Shown here piece after piece: positions 35,670 through 42,534 of a DNA stretch of 64,000 nucleotides. Source of the stretch: Branchiibius sp. NY16-3462-2 (GTDB lineage: Bacteria > Actinomycetota > Actinomycetes > Actinomycetales > Dermatophilaceae); NCBI RefSeq assembly GCF_001594145.1, contig NZ_LVCF01000001.1, forward strand, positions 62,001 through 126,000. Reading direction: 5' to 3'. Each line of letters starts with the position of its first letter. Position 1 is the first letter of the stretch. The notes under the pieces were generated by a model that had not been told where the DNA came from, searched no databases, and saw only the letters and a program-made list of their open reading frames with translations. Made by a program: the position numbers and the translations under genes.

Positions 35670-36575
35670 TCAGATCTCATGTACGCCGATCGCGGCCACT
35701 CCGGGTCGCACCTGCGCCCAGCCGTCGGGCGGGCTGAAGGTCGCTGCGTCGTCGGTAGCCAGAACCAGGACGGTCGGCCCCGCACCGGAGATCACGGCGG
35801 CGTGCCCTGCGGCACGCAGCGCGTCGACCAGGGCCATTGACTCCGGGTAGGCCGGTCGCCGCGCCTCCTGGTGCAACCAGTCGCGCGTCGCCGGCAGCAG
35901 CAGGTCCGGTCGCTGCGACAGCGCGAGCGTCAGCAACGCGGTCCGCCCGGCACCGCTGGCGGCATCGGCCAGCGGCACGGTCGGTGCGAGAGCGGCCCGC
36001 GCTTTCTGCGTGGACAGGGTCGCTTCCGGGATGAACACAACCGGAAAGACGTTGTCGTGCAACGGGATCGACGCTGTCTCCCAACCCTCGCGACCGGAGG
36101 CGCGCCACGAAACGGTAGCCCCGCCGTACACACTGGCCGACGCATTGTCCGGGTGCCCCTCGAGGTCTCCGGCCACGTCGTTGACCAGCGCCAGCGCCTG
36201 CGGATCGGCGAGCGAGGCACCAGTCAACGCCAGCGCCGCGCCCACCCCGGCGACAATCGCGGCGGCGGAGGATCCGACCCCCCGGGCGTGCGGAATCTCG
36301 TTGCGCGCATGCAACCTCAGACCCGGTGGGGGCCCCACCCCGAGGTGCTTCCAGAGCGTGTGCATCGACTGCACGACCAGATGGCCCTCGTCGCGGCGTA
36401 CCGAGTCCGAGCCCTCGCCCTCGATGTCGATCAGCAGATCGCTGTCGGTGACGGTCGCGGTGACCTCGTCGTAGATGCCCAGCGCCAGCCCGATGGAGTC
36501 GAACCCGGGGCCGAGGTTGGCCGACGACGCCGGGACCCGCACGGTCACCGATGCGCCGGGCGCGAGCGCGGCCAT
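35670..36575 (-). CDS. thrB: Homoserine kinase
   Basis: A 301-residue GHMP kinase that phosphorylates homoserine in threonine synthesis. The N-terminal signature is RVPASSANLGPGFDSIGLAL, the ATP-binding glycine loop is IPHARGVGSSAAAIVAG, and the C-terminal GHMP motif is AVISGAGPTVLVLA. The ATG at 36575 is one base past the thrC stop (TGAGATG), giving translational coupling; an upstream GTG-type start at 36617 would overlap thrC. It is the last gene of lysA-hom-thrC-thrB. Confidence 0.96.
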   Translation of the reverse strand: MAALAPGASVTVRVPASSANLGPGFDSIGLALGIYDEVTATVTDSDLLIDIEGEGSDSVRRDEGHLVVQSMHTLWKHLGVGPPPGLRLHARNEIPHARGVGSSAAAIVAGVGAALALTGASLADPQALALVNDVAGDLEGHPDNASASVYGGATVSWRASGREGWETASIPLHDNVFPVVFIPEATLSTQKARAALAPTVPLADAASGAGRTALLTLALSQRPDLLLPATRDWLHQEARRPAYPESMALVDALRAAGHAAVISGAGPTVLVLATDDAATFSPPDGWAQVRPGVAAIGVHEI

Positions 36576-36576
36576 C

Positions 36577-37662
36577 TCAGCCCTCGAGGCCGAGGGCACT
36601 GGCGACGGTGAAGGCATCGACCGGCACCCGCGTGGGGTTGACGGCAGAGCCGTCGGCCTCCTTCAACGCCCAGTCGGGGTCCTTCAAGCCGTGCCCGGTG
36701 ACGGTGCAGACGATGGTCGCACCGGCCGGGATCGCGCCGCGCTCGTGCTGCTGCAGCAGACCGGCGATCGACGCGGCACTGCCCGGCTCCACGAAGATGC
36801 CCTCGGTCGACGACAGCATCCGGTGCGCCGCCAGGATCCGTTCGTCGGTGACCGAGTCGATGATCCCGCCAGACTCGTCACGGGCCACGATGGCCTGCTT
36901 CCAGGACGCTGGATTACCGATCCGGATCGCGGTGGCCACCGTCTCGGGCTGGTCGACCGGGTGGCCGAGCACGATCGGCGCCGCGCCGGCGGCCTGGAAC
37001 CCCCACATGGCCGGGCGTTTGGTCGCGATCGCGTCGTCACCGGCGGACGCCTCGCTGTAGCCCTTCCAGTACGCCGTGATGTTGCCAGCGTTGCCGACCG
37101 GCAGGCAGTGGATATCCGGGGCGTCACCCAGTACGTCGATAACCTCGAACGACGCGGTCTTCTGACCCTCGATGCGGGCGGGGTTGACCGAGTTCACCAA
37201 CTCGACCGGGTAGGCCTCGCCGAGTTTGCGGGCCAGGGTCAGGCAGTCGTCGAAGTTGCCCTCGACCTGCAGCAGTTGCGCCCCGTGCGCGATCGCCTGG
37301 GACAACTTGCCCATCGCGATCTTGCCCTCCGGCACCAGCACACCGCAGGTCATCCCGGCCTTGGTGGCGTAGGCCGCCGCCGACGCCGAGGTGTTGCCCG
37401 TCGAGGCACAGATCACCGCTTTCGCGCCGGACTTGGCGGCCATCGAGATCGCGGTCGTCATCCCACGGTCCTTGAAGGAGCCGGTGGGGTTGAGGCCCTC
37501 GAACTTCACGTAGACGTTGGCCCCGACCAACGTGCTCAGCTTCTCGGCCGGGATCAGCGGAGTGCCGCCCTCACCCAGCGTGATGACCGGGGCGCCGTCC
37601 AGCATCGGCAACCGATCGGCGTACTCGCGGATGACCCCGCGCCATTGGTGAGCCACGCTCAC
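36577..37662 (-). CDS. thrC: Threonine synthase
   Basis: A 361-residue PLP enzyme converting O-phosphohomoserine to threonine. The PLP lysine lies in NPTGSFKDRGMTTAI at about residue 60, and the phosphate-binding loop is VGNAGNITAYW. It is the short actinobacterial type. It overlaps the hom stop by 4 bp and is followed directly by thrB. Confidence 0.96.
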   Translation of the reverse strand: MSVAHQWRGVIREYADRLPMLDGAPVITLGEGGTPLIPAEKLSTLVGANVYVKFEGLNPTGSFKDRGMTTAISMAAKSGAKAVICASTGNTSASAAAYATKAGMTCGVLVPEGKIAMGKLSQAIAHGAQLLQVEGNFDDCLTLARKLGEAYPVELVNSVNPARIEGQKTASFEVIDVLGDAPDIHCLPVGNAGNITAYWKGYSEASAGDDAIATKRPAMWGFQAAGAAPIVLGHPVDQPETVATAIRIGNPASWKQAIVARDESGGIIDSVTDERILAAHRMLSSTEGIFVEPGSAASIAGLLQQHERGAIPAGATIVCTVTGHGLKDPDWALKEADGSAVNPTRVPVDAFTVASALGLEG

Positions 37663-38957
37663 AGCCCTTCCACTCGCATGACGGAGTCGACCGAATCGAC
37701 CTCGTCGAGACCTTTCAACTGCTCGACCGTCCCCGCCAGCGCGCTCTCGGTCGCCCGGTGCGTGACCAGGTGCAGGGAGGCCAGTTCAGGGTCCGAACGG
37801 TCCTTGTTCTGGCGCATGCTCTCGATCGAAACACCCTGCGCGGCAAAGACATTCGACACAGAGGCAAGGACACCGGGACGGTCCTTGACGCGCAGCCGGA
37901 TGAAGTACGCCGTGTGCGCGGCGCCGATGGTCTGGATCGGAAGTGCCGCGTAGGCCAGCTCCCCCGGACCCGCGCGGCCGACCAGCCGGTTGCGGGCGGC
38001 CTGGACCAGGTCACCGAGCACGGCGGACGCGGTGGGCTCGCCCCCGGCGCCGCGGCCGTAGAACATCAGCTCGCCGGCCAACTGCGTCTCGACGAAGACC
38101 GCGTTGAACGCCTCACGGACACTGGCCAGCGGGTGCGAGCGCGGCAGCAGGGCGGGGTGGACGCGGGCGCTGATCGCCGCACTGCCCTCCTCGTCGGTGA
38201 CCCGCTCACAGATCGCCAGCAGCTTGATGACCATGCCGGCTTTGCGGGCCGCGCGGATGTCGTCGGCGGTGACTGAGGTGATGCCTTCGCAGAAGACCTC
38301 CGCGGAGGAGACCCGGGTGTGGAACGCCAGCGAGGCGAGGATCGCGGCCTTGGCCCGGGCGTCGTACCCCTCGATGTCGGCGGTCGGGTCGGCCTCGGCG
38401 TATCCCAGGTCCTGCGCCTCGGCCAGCACGTCGGCGAAGTCGGCGCCGGTGCGGTCCATCTTGTCGAGGATGAAGTTGGTGGTGCCGTTGACGATGCCCA
38501 TCACCCGGTGCACGTCGTCACCGGCCAGCGAGACGCGCAACGGACGGATCAGCGGGATCGCGCCGGCGACCGCTGCCTCGAAGGAGAAGTCCACGTTGGC
38601 CGCGGCGGCGGCGGCGTAGAGCGAGGGGCCGTCCTCACCGAGCAGGGCCTTGTTGGCGGTGACCACGCTCGCGCCGTGCTCGATGGCCTTCAGTAGGAGG
38701 GTGCGGGCCGGCTCGATGCCGCCCATCAACTCCACGACGACGTCGGCGCGGGTCACCAACTCCTCGGCGTTGTCGGTGAAAAGCTCTGCGGGGACGCCGG
38801 ATTCGGGGCGGGGCTTGGCGACGTCGCGTACGGCGACCCCCACCAACTCGAGTCGGTCGCCTACTCGTTCGGTCAGCTCATCGGAGTGCTCGATCAGTCG
38901 CTTCGCGACCGCCGAACCGACCACGCCGCAACCCAACAGGGCGATACGCACGCTCAT
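37659..38957 (-). CDS. hom: Homoserine dehydrogenase
   Basis: A 432-residue NAD(P)-dependent enzyme reducing aspartate semialdehyde to homoserine, the branch to threonine and methionine. Signatures are the N-terminal LLGCGVVGSAVAKRL nucleotide loop, GIVNGTTNFILDKM and the catalytic EADPTADIEGYDARAK (Asp and Lys). A C-terminal ACT domain starts about residue 350 (IRLRVKDRPGVLASVSNVF) and is the likely threonine feedback site. It overlaps lysA and thrC by 4 bp each. Confidence 0.97.
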   Translation of the reverse strand: MSVRIALLGCGVVGSAVAKRLIEHSDELTERVGDRLELVGVAVRDVAKPRPESGVPAELFTDNAEELVTRADVVVELMGGIEPARTLLLKAIEHGASVVTANKALLGEDGPSLYAAAAAANVDFSFEAAVAGAIPLIRPLRVSLAGDDVHRVMGIVNGTTNFILDKMDRTGADFADVLAEAQDLGYAEADPTADIEGYDARAKAAILASLAFHTRVSSAEVFCEGITSVTADDIRAARKAGMVIKLLAICERVTDEEGSAAISARVHPALLPRSHPLASVREAFNAVFVETQLAGELMFYGRGAGGEPTASAVLGDLVQAARNRLVGRAGPGELAYAALPIQTIGAAHTAYFIRLRVKDRPGVLASVSNVFAAQGVSIESMRQNKDRSDPELASLHLVTHRATESALAGTVEQLKGLDEVDSVDSVMRVEGL

Positions 38958-40330
38958 TGCTCCCCCTCCATTTCCTCGACCTCCAGGGCCAGCAGATCAT
39001 TGATGGTCTCCCGCCGGATCCACACGCTGCTGCCGCCGTCGCGCAGGGCGATCACCGGCGGGCGCGGCACGTGGTTGTACTGGCTGGACAGCGAGCGGCA
39101 GTAGGCACCGGTGGCCGGGACGGCCAGTAGGTCGCCGGCCGCTATGTCGCCGGGTAGCTGGACGTCGCGAACGACGATGTCCCCACTCTCGCAGTGCTTT
39201 CCGACGACACGTGCGGTCACGGGTGCGGCGTCGCTGGTGCGGTCGGCCAGCTCGGCGGTGTAGTCGGCCTGGTAGAGCGCAGGACGCGGGTTGTCGCTCA
39301 TCCCGCCGTCGACCGACACGTAGTAGCGGGTCAACTCGTCGGTGGCGTGCACCGGCTTGACCGTCCCGACCTCGTAGAGCGTCACACCCGCAGGGCCGAC
39401 GATCGCCCGGCCCGGCTCGATGCTGATGTGCGGCACCGGATGGCCGACGGCATCGCAGGCGCGCTGCACGATGCCGGCCAGTTGACCGGCCAGTTCCTGC
39501 GGGGTGAGCGGGGTGTCGTCATCGGTATAGGCGATCCCGAACCCACCGCCGAGATCCAGCTCCGGCAGCACGATGCCGTGCTCCTGGGCGACCTGCAGCT
39601 GGACATGGATGAGCCGCTCTGCCGCGACGGCGAAGCCCTCGGAGTCGAAGATCTGCGAGCCGATGTGTGAGTGAAACCCCAGCAACCGCAACGACTCCGG
39701 GTGCTTCAGGACCGCTCCGACGGCGTCCATCAACTGCCCGTCGGCCAGGCTGAATCCGAACTTCTGGTCCTCGTGCGCAGTGGCGATGAACTCGTGGGTG
39801 TGCGCCTCGACCCCGGTCTTCACCCGCAGCATCACGCCCTGGACGACACCGTGCTGCGCGGCGACGCTCGCCACGCGCTCGATCTCCTCGAACGAGTCGA
39901 CGATCAGCCGCCCCACGCCGTACGTGATGGCATCCTCGATCTCGGGCACGGACTTGTTGTTGCCGTGCATGCCGATCTTGGCGCCGGGGAAGCCCGCCTT
40001 GCGGGCGACCGCGAGTTCACCACCGGTGCACACGTCCAGGCTCAGGCCCTCGTCGAGCAGGAGGCGCGCCATCGGCGTACACAGGAAGGCTTTGCCGGCG
40101 TAGAAGACGTCGGCCTGGGTGCCGATCGCGCCGAACGCCTCGGTGAACGCCTGCTGGAAGGCGCGGGCCCGGGTGCGGATGTCGGCTTCGTCCATGAGGT
40201 ACGCCGGGGTGCCGTACTGCGCCGCGACGTCCCGCAGGTCGTGACCGGCGATCCGCAGGGCGCCATCCGGGGTTCGCTGGGCACCCGTCGGCCAGACAGC
40301 GGACAGGGTGGTGGCGGGTGCGGCGTTCAT
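38954..40330 (-). CDS. lysA: Diaminopimelate decarboxylase
   Basis: A 458-residue fold type III PLP enzyme, last step of lysine synthesis, consuming meso-DAP that is also needed for peptidoglycan. The PLP lysine is in DVFYAGKAFLCTPM, the glycine-rich phosphate site is LDLGGGFGIAY, and the C-terminal CESGDIVVRD carries the partner active-site Cys. The ATG at 40330 is preceded in frame by GTG; a TATTTT element lies five bases before that GTG (eight before the ATG), so this may also be leaderless. It heads the hom-thrC-thrB operon. Confidence 0.96.
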   Translation of the reverse strand: MNAAPATTLSAVWPTGAQRTPDGALRIAGHDLRDVAAQYGTPAYLMDEADIRTRARAFQQAFTEAFGAIGTQADVFYAGKAFLCTPMARLLLDEGLSLDVCTGGELAVARKAGFPGAKIGMHGNNKSVPEIEDAITYGVGRLIVDSFEEIERVASVAAQHGVVQGVMLRVKTGVEAHTHEFIATAHEDQKFGFSLADGQLMDAVGAVLKHPESLRLLGFHSHIGSQIFDSEGFAVAAERLIHVQLQVAQEHGIVLPELDLGGGFGIAYTDDDTPLTPQELAGQLAGIVQRACDAVGHPVPHISIEPGRAIVGPAGVTLYEVGTVKPVHATDELTRYYVSVDGGMSDNPRPALYQADYTAELADRTSDAAPVTARVVGKHCESGDIVVRDVQLPGDIAAGDLLAVPATGAYCRSLSSQYNHVPRPPVIALRDGGSSVWIRRETINDLLALEVEEMEGEQ

Positions 40331-40464
40331 CACGGGCCAAAATACCGGCGGCCCGGCGTTCTGAGCGCATCCAGTCTGGTCCGTGGACGCCGGGCCGTGG
40401 TCAGGAGCACCGGCTGGTCGGTGTTAGCCTTGCGTGTCGCAGTCACCGTCCGCGGTGCATGCGC

Positions 40465-40536
40465 GCCCCCGTAGCTCAGGGGATAGAGCACCGCCCTCCG
40501 GAGGCGGGAGCGCAGGTTCGAATCCTGCCGGGGGCA
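40465..40536 (+). tRNA. tRNA-Arg (anticodon CCG)
   Basis: Cloverleaf: acceptor GCCCCCG (40465-40471) pairs with CGGGGGC (40529-40535), discriminator A40536; D stem GCTC/GAGC; anticodon stem CCGCC/GGCGG around loop CTCCGGA, so the anticodon is CCG and it reads CGG; T arm GCAGG-TTCGAAT-CCTGC. CCA is not encoded. It is 72 bases long. It stands alone between lysA and a membrane-protein gene. Confidence 0.96.
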
Positions 40537-40640
40537 CTTTGTGACTTCGTGCCAGTCGTGCGCGTGCGGCATCGCGCGGCCGGGTTCTGCGGATAGGTTG
40601 AGGGCAATCCATTCGCAGCTATCCCGGAAGGACACTCCCC

Positions 40641-41054
40641 GTGATTCGCTTTCTCTGGAGCATCGGCGTCTCCCTCGTGTCGGCGGCTATCGCCTTCCTG
40701 GTGACCTCCCTCGTCGTGAAGAACTTCCACCTGACCTGGGGCGGCTTCATCGTCGGTGTCCTGGTCTTCGTGGCGGCACAGGCGCTGCTGTCACCATTCG
40801 TCTTCAACATGGCGCGCAAGTACGCCTCACCGGTCCTCGGCGGTGTGGGGATCATCTCCACGCTGCTGTCGCTGTGGGTCGCGACGCTGTTCAGCGACGG
40901 TCTGCGCATCGACGGTGCTGGCGCCTGGGTTCTCTCGGCGCTGATCGTCTGGTTCATCACCGCGATCGGCTCCTGGATCCTGATGTGGCTGATCGCCAAG
41001 AAGTACGTGAGTGCGCGCAAGCGGAGCAACGACCCGCTGGACGGCATCGTCTGA
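40641..41054 (+). CDS. Four-helix membrane protein, phage-holin-like (holin 4 superfamily-like)
   Basis: A 137-residue protein with four hydrophobic helices (about 5-26, 33-53, 65-83 and 95-118) and a basic C-terminal tail (KKYVSARKRS). This layout resembles the chromosomal phage-holin-like family common in Actinobacteria, which need not have lytic function. The GTG start has GGAAGGA nine bases upstream and a candidate -10 TAGGTT at 40594-40599. It stands alone. Confidence 0.65.
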   Translation: MIRFLWSIGVSLVSAAIAFLVTSLVVKNFHLTWGGFIVGVLVFVAAQALLSPFVFNMARKYASPVLGGVGIISTLLSLWVATLFSDGLRIDGAGAWVLSALIVWFITAIGSWILMWLIAKKYVSARKRSNDPLDGIV

Positions 41055-41064
41055 GGGGCCGCCT

Positions 41065-41093
41065 GGCGCCGCAACTTCTGACGTCTCGACCAC
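41065..41093 (+). repeat. 29-bp repeat, copy 1 (left pair)
   Basis: First of four copies sharing the core CAAYTYCTGACGTYTCRACC. It lies between the holin-like gene and the DUF559 gene. The next copy starts 52 bp later. Confidence 0.85.
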
Positions 41094-41116
41094 ACCGATC
41101 ACGCCCCCACCTGCCC

Positions 41117-41145
41117 GGCGCCGCAATTCCTGACGTCTCGACCAC
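41117..41145 (+). repeat. 29-bp repeat, copy 2 (left pair)
   Basis: Differs from copy 1 at two positions (CAATTCCTG instead of CAACTTCTG). It starts 52 bp after copy 1 with an unrelated 23-bp spacer. The DnaA-box-like motif and the DUF559 start follow. Confidence 0.85.
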
Positions 41146-41157
41146 CCGGAACCCGGT

Positions 41158-41166
41158 TGTGGATAA
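41158..41166 (-). promoter_or_regulatory. Perfect DnaA-box 9-mer upstream of DUF559 gene
   Basis: On the minus strand 41166-41158 reads TTATCCACA, the classical DnaA-box consensus. It is 38 bp upstream of the DUF559 start and just after repeat copy 2. Confidence 0.4.
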
Positions 41167-41203
41167 CGCCTGAGCACCTCGTCTACAGCACCACACTCGG
41201 GGG

Positions 41204-42106
41204 ATGCGCGACGGCACGGTCATCACCCGACTGCAGGCACTCCAGTCCGGGGTCACACCTGCCGAACTTCGCGGACCGAGATTCCAGCGATTGCTCCACG
41301 GGGTCTACCTCGTCGGTACCAGCACGCCGACCCTGATCCATCGCATCGACGCAGCTCTGCTGTGTGCGCCCGACTCGGCCGTACTCGCTCGGCACACCGC
41401 GGCGGCGATCTGGGGTGTCATCGCGCCGCACAGCAGCGATATCCAGCTCAACGTCCCCGAAAACACGCGCCTTCGGGTGCAGGGCATCCGCGCTGAGTGT
41501 CGGCTCAAGATGTCCTGGGTCAGCCGCTTTGGTTACCGGCTCTCTCCGATCGATCAGGTCTTCTGTGAAATGGCAGCGCATCTGGAGCTGGTAGACCTCG
41601 TTGTGCTCGGGGATTCGATCGTGAAGCGAGGGCTCGCCACCGTCGAGCAACTGCGGAGTGCGGCAGCTGCGATGACCGGCCGGGCCTCGCTCCGCGCGCG
41701 TCGAGCCGCCCTGCTCGTGCGCCCGGACGTCGAGTCCCCGATGGAAACCAGACTTCGGCTGCTTCTCGTCCTCGCCGGCTTGCCGGAGCCGACAGTTCAG
41801 TTCGTGGTGGCGCGTGGCAATGGCAAGCACTACCGACTCGACCTCGCCTACCCGGAGCAGAAAGTCGCCATTGAATACGACGGGAGGCAACACATCGAGT
41901 CGTCCCAGCAGCATCACTCTGATGTCCGCCGCGACGAATGGCTCACTGCAGACGGCTGGCTGCGCATCACGGCATTCGCCCCCGATCTGCGCGAACACCC
42001 CGCCGACATCCTCAAGTTCTCCGTCGACGCCCTGCGCAAGCGCGGCCTGCGCGTATCTGTCACGAGTGCCGAATGGCAGAAGCACTTCTCCGGCTGGGCG
42101 TTCTAG
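41204..42106 (+). CDS. DUF559 (Vsr-like) domain protein
   Basis: A 300-residue protein. The N-terminal half is a helical region like AbiEi-type or actinobacterial DUF559 leader domains (LQALQSGVTPAELRGPRF, then RHTAAAIWGV). The C-terminal half is a Vsr/REase-fold nuclease-like domain: ESPMETRLRLLLVLAGLP, YRLDLAYPEQKVAIEYDG (D...ExK-like core) and DEWLTADGWLRI. Function is unproved; such genes are numerous in Actinobacteria and behave like mobile or defence-linked genes. Two copies of a 29-bp repeat lie on each side. No clear ribosome site; CACACT lies six bases upstream of the ATG. Confidence 0.82.
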   Translation: MRDGTVITRLQALQSGVTPAELRGPRFQRLLHGVYLVGTSTPTLIHRIDAALLCAPDSAVLARHTAAAIWGVIAPHSSDIQLNVPENTRLRVQGIRAECRLKMSWVSRFGYRLSPIDQVFCEMAAHLELVDLVVLGDSIVKRGLATVEQLRSAAAAMTGRASLRARRAALLVRPDVESPMETRLRLLLVLAGLPEPTVQFVVARGNGKHYRLDLAYPEQKVAIEYDGRQHIESSQQHHSDVRRDEWLTADGWLRITAFAPDLREHPADILKFSVDALRKRGLRVSVTSAEWQKHFSGWAF

Positions 42107-42121
42107 CCAACGCTCCCGCTG

Positions 42122-42150
42122 CGCGCCACAACTTCTGACGTTTCAACCAC
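42122..42150 (+). repeat. 29-bp repeat, copy 3 (right pair)
   Basis: Core CAACTTCTGACGTTTCAACC, 16 bp after the DUF559 stop and in the same orientation as the left pair. Copy 4 starts 52 bp later. Confidence 0.85.
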
Positions 42151-42173
42151 GGGTAGCGCGCCTGCACGCGGCC

Positions 42174-42202
42174 AGCACGACAATTTCTGACGTCTCGACC
42201 AG
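42174..42202 (+). repeat. 29-bp repeat, copy 4 (right pair)
   Basis: Core CAATTTCTGACGTCTCGACC, starting 52 bp after copy 3, the same period as copies 1-2. The intervening 23 bp do not match the left spacer. Confidence 0.85.
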
Positions 42203-42222
42203 GTTGAGTCCGCGCAGCCAAC

Positions 42223-42259
42223 CCGTTAGGGCCCCGTACGGAAACCGTTAGGGCGTTAG
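42223..42259. promoter_or_regulatory. Direct repeats upstream of the kdp operon
   Basis: CCGTTAGGGC occurs at 42223-42232 and again at 42245-42254, exactly 22 bp (two helical turns) apart. A third CGTTAG follows at 42254-42259, and a related CGGTTAG at 42344-42350. Tandem half-sites on one DNA face are typical for OmpR-family response regulators, so KdpE is the natural candidate binder. Confidence 0.5.
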
Positions 42260-42364
42260 TACGCCGAGTGCCCACCGGAGTCTGATCAGTCAAGGCCCGC
42301 AGTCGCGGGCCCCCGCACCTGCCAGCACGGCGGTCGGGACAAACGGTTAGACGTGGGGTTCTTC

Positions 42365-42448
42365 GTGCTTGACGTGGCTTACATCGCCCTGATGATCGCG
42401 GTCTTCGCGCTCGTCGCGGTGATTGCGTGGGGGGTCGAGAAGCTGTGA
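42365..42448 (+). CDS. Small membrane peptide upstream of kdpF
   Basis: A 27-residue ORF starting GTG: LDVAYIALMIAVFALVAVIA, then WGVEKL. It is one predicted membrane helix with an acidic N-terminus and a charged C-terminus. Its TGA shares one base with the kdpF ATG (TGATG), the same coupling seen between kdpF and kdpA, which argues that it is translated. An in-frame GTG at 42353 would add four residues. It could be an extra KdpF-like stabilising subunit. Confidence 0.55.
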   Translation: MLDVAYIALMIAVFALVAVIAWGVEKL

Positions 42449-42534
42449 TGGTCTTCAACGCCATCGCCGCCGTTCTCGGCGTGCTGGCGATCATCTACTT
42501 GGTGATCGCCCTGGTGAAACCGGAGCGGTTCTGA
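42448..42534 (+). CDS. kdpF: K+-transporting ATPase subunit KdpF
   Basis: A 28-residue single-helix peptide (MVFNAIAAVLGVLAIIYLVI, then ALVKPERF). The C-terminal KPERF motif is characteristic of KdpF, which stabilises the KdpABC complex. Its stop overlaps the kdpA start (TGATG). Confidence 0.93.
   Translation: MVFNAIAAVLGVLAIIYLVIALVKPERF

Noticed and set aside
40465..40536. tRNA-Arg as the attachment site of an integrated element
   Set aside because: I found no second copy of the tRNA 3' end downstream and no integrase in the region up to the kdp operon.
40641..41054. Prophage remnant based on the holin-like gene
   Set aside because: No endolysin, structural or integrase genes are near; holin-like four-helix proteins are common ordinary chromosomal genes in Actinobacteria.
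41065..41145. CRISPR array made of the 29-bp repeats
   Set aside because: Only two copies per site, spacers of 23 bp, repeats that diverge by several bases and no cas genes. The repeat length is CRISPR-like, but the rest is not.
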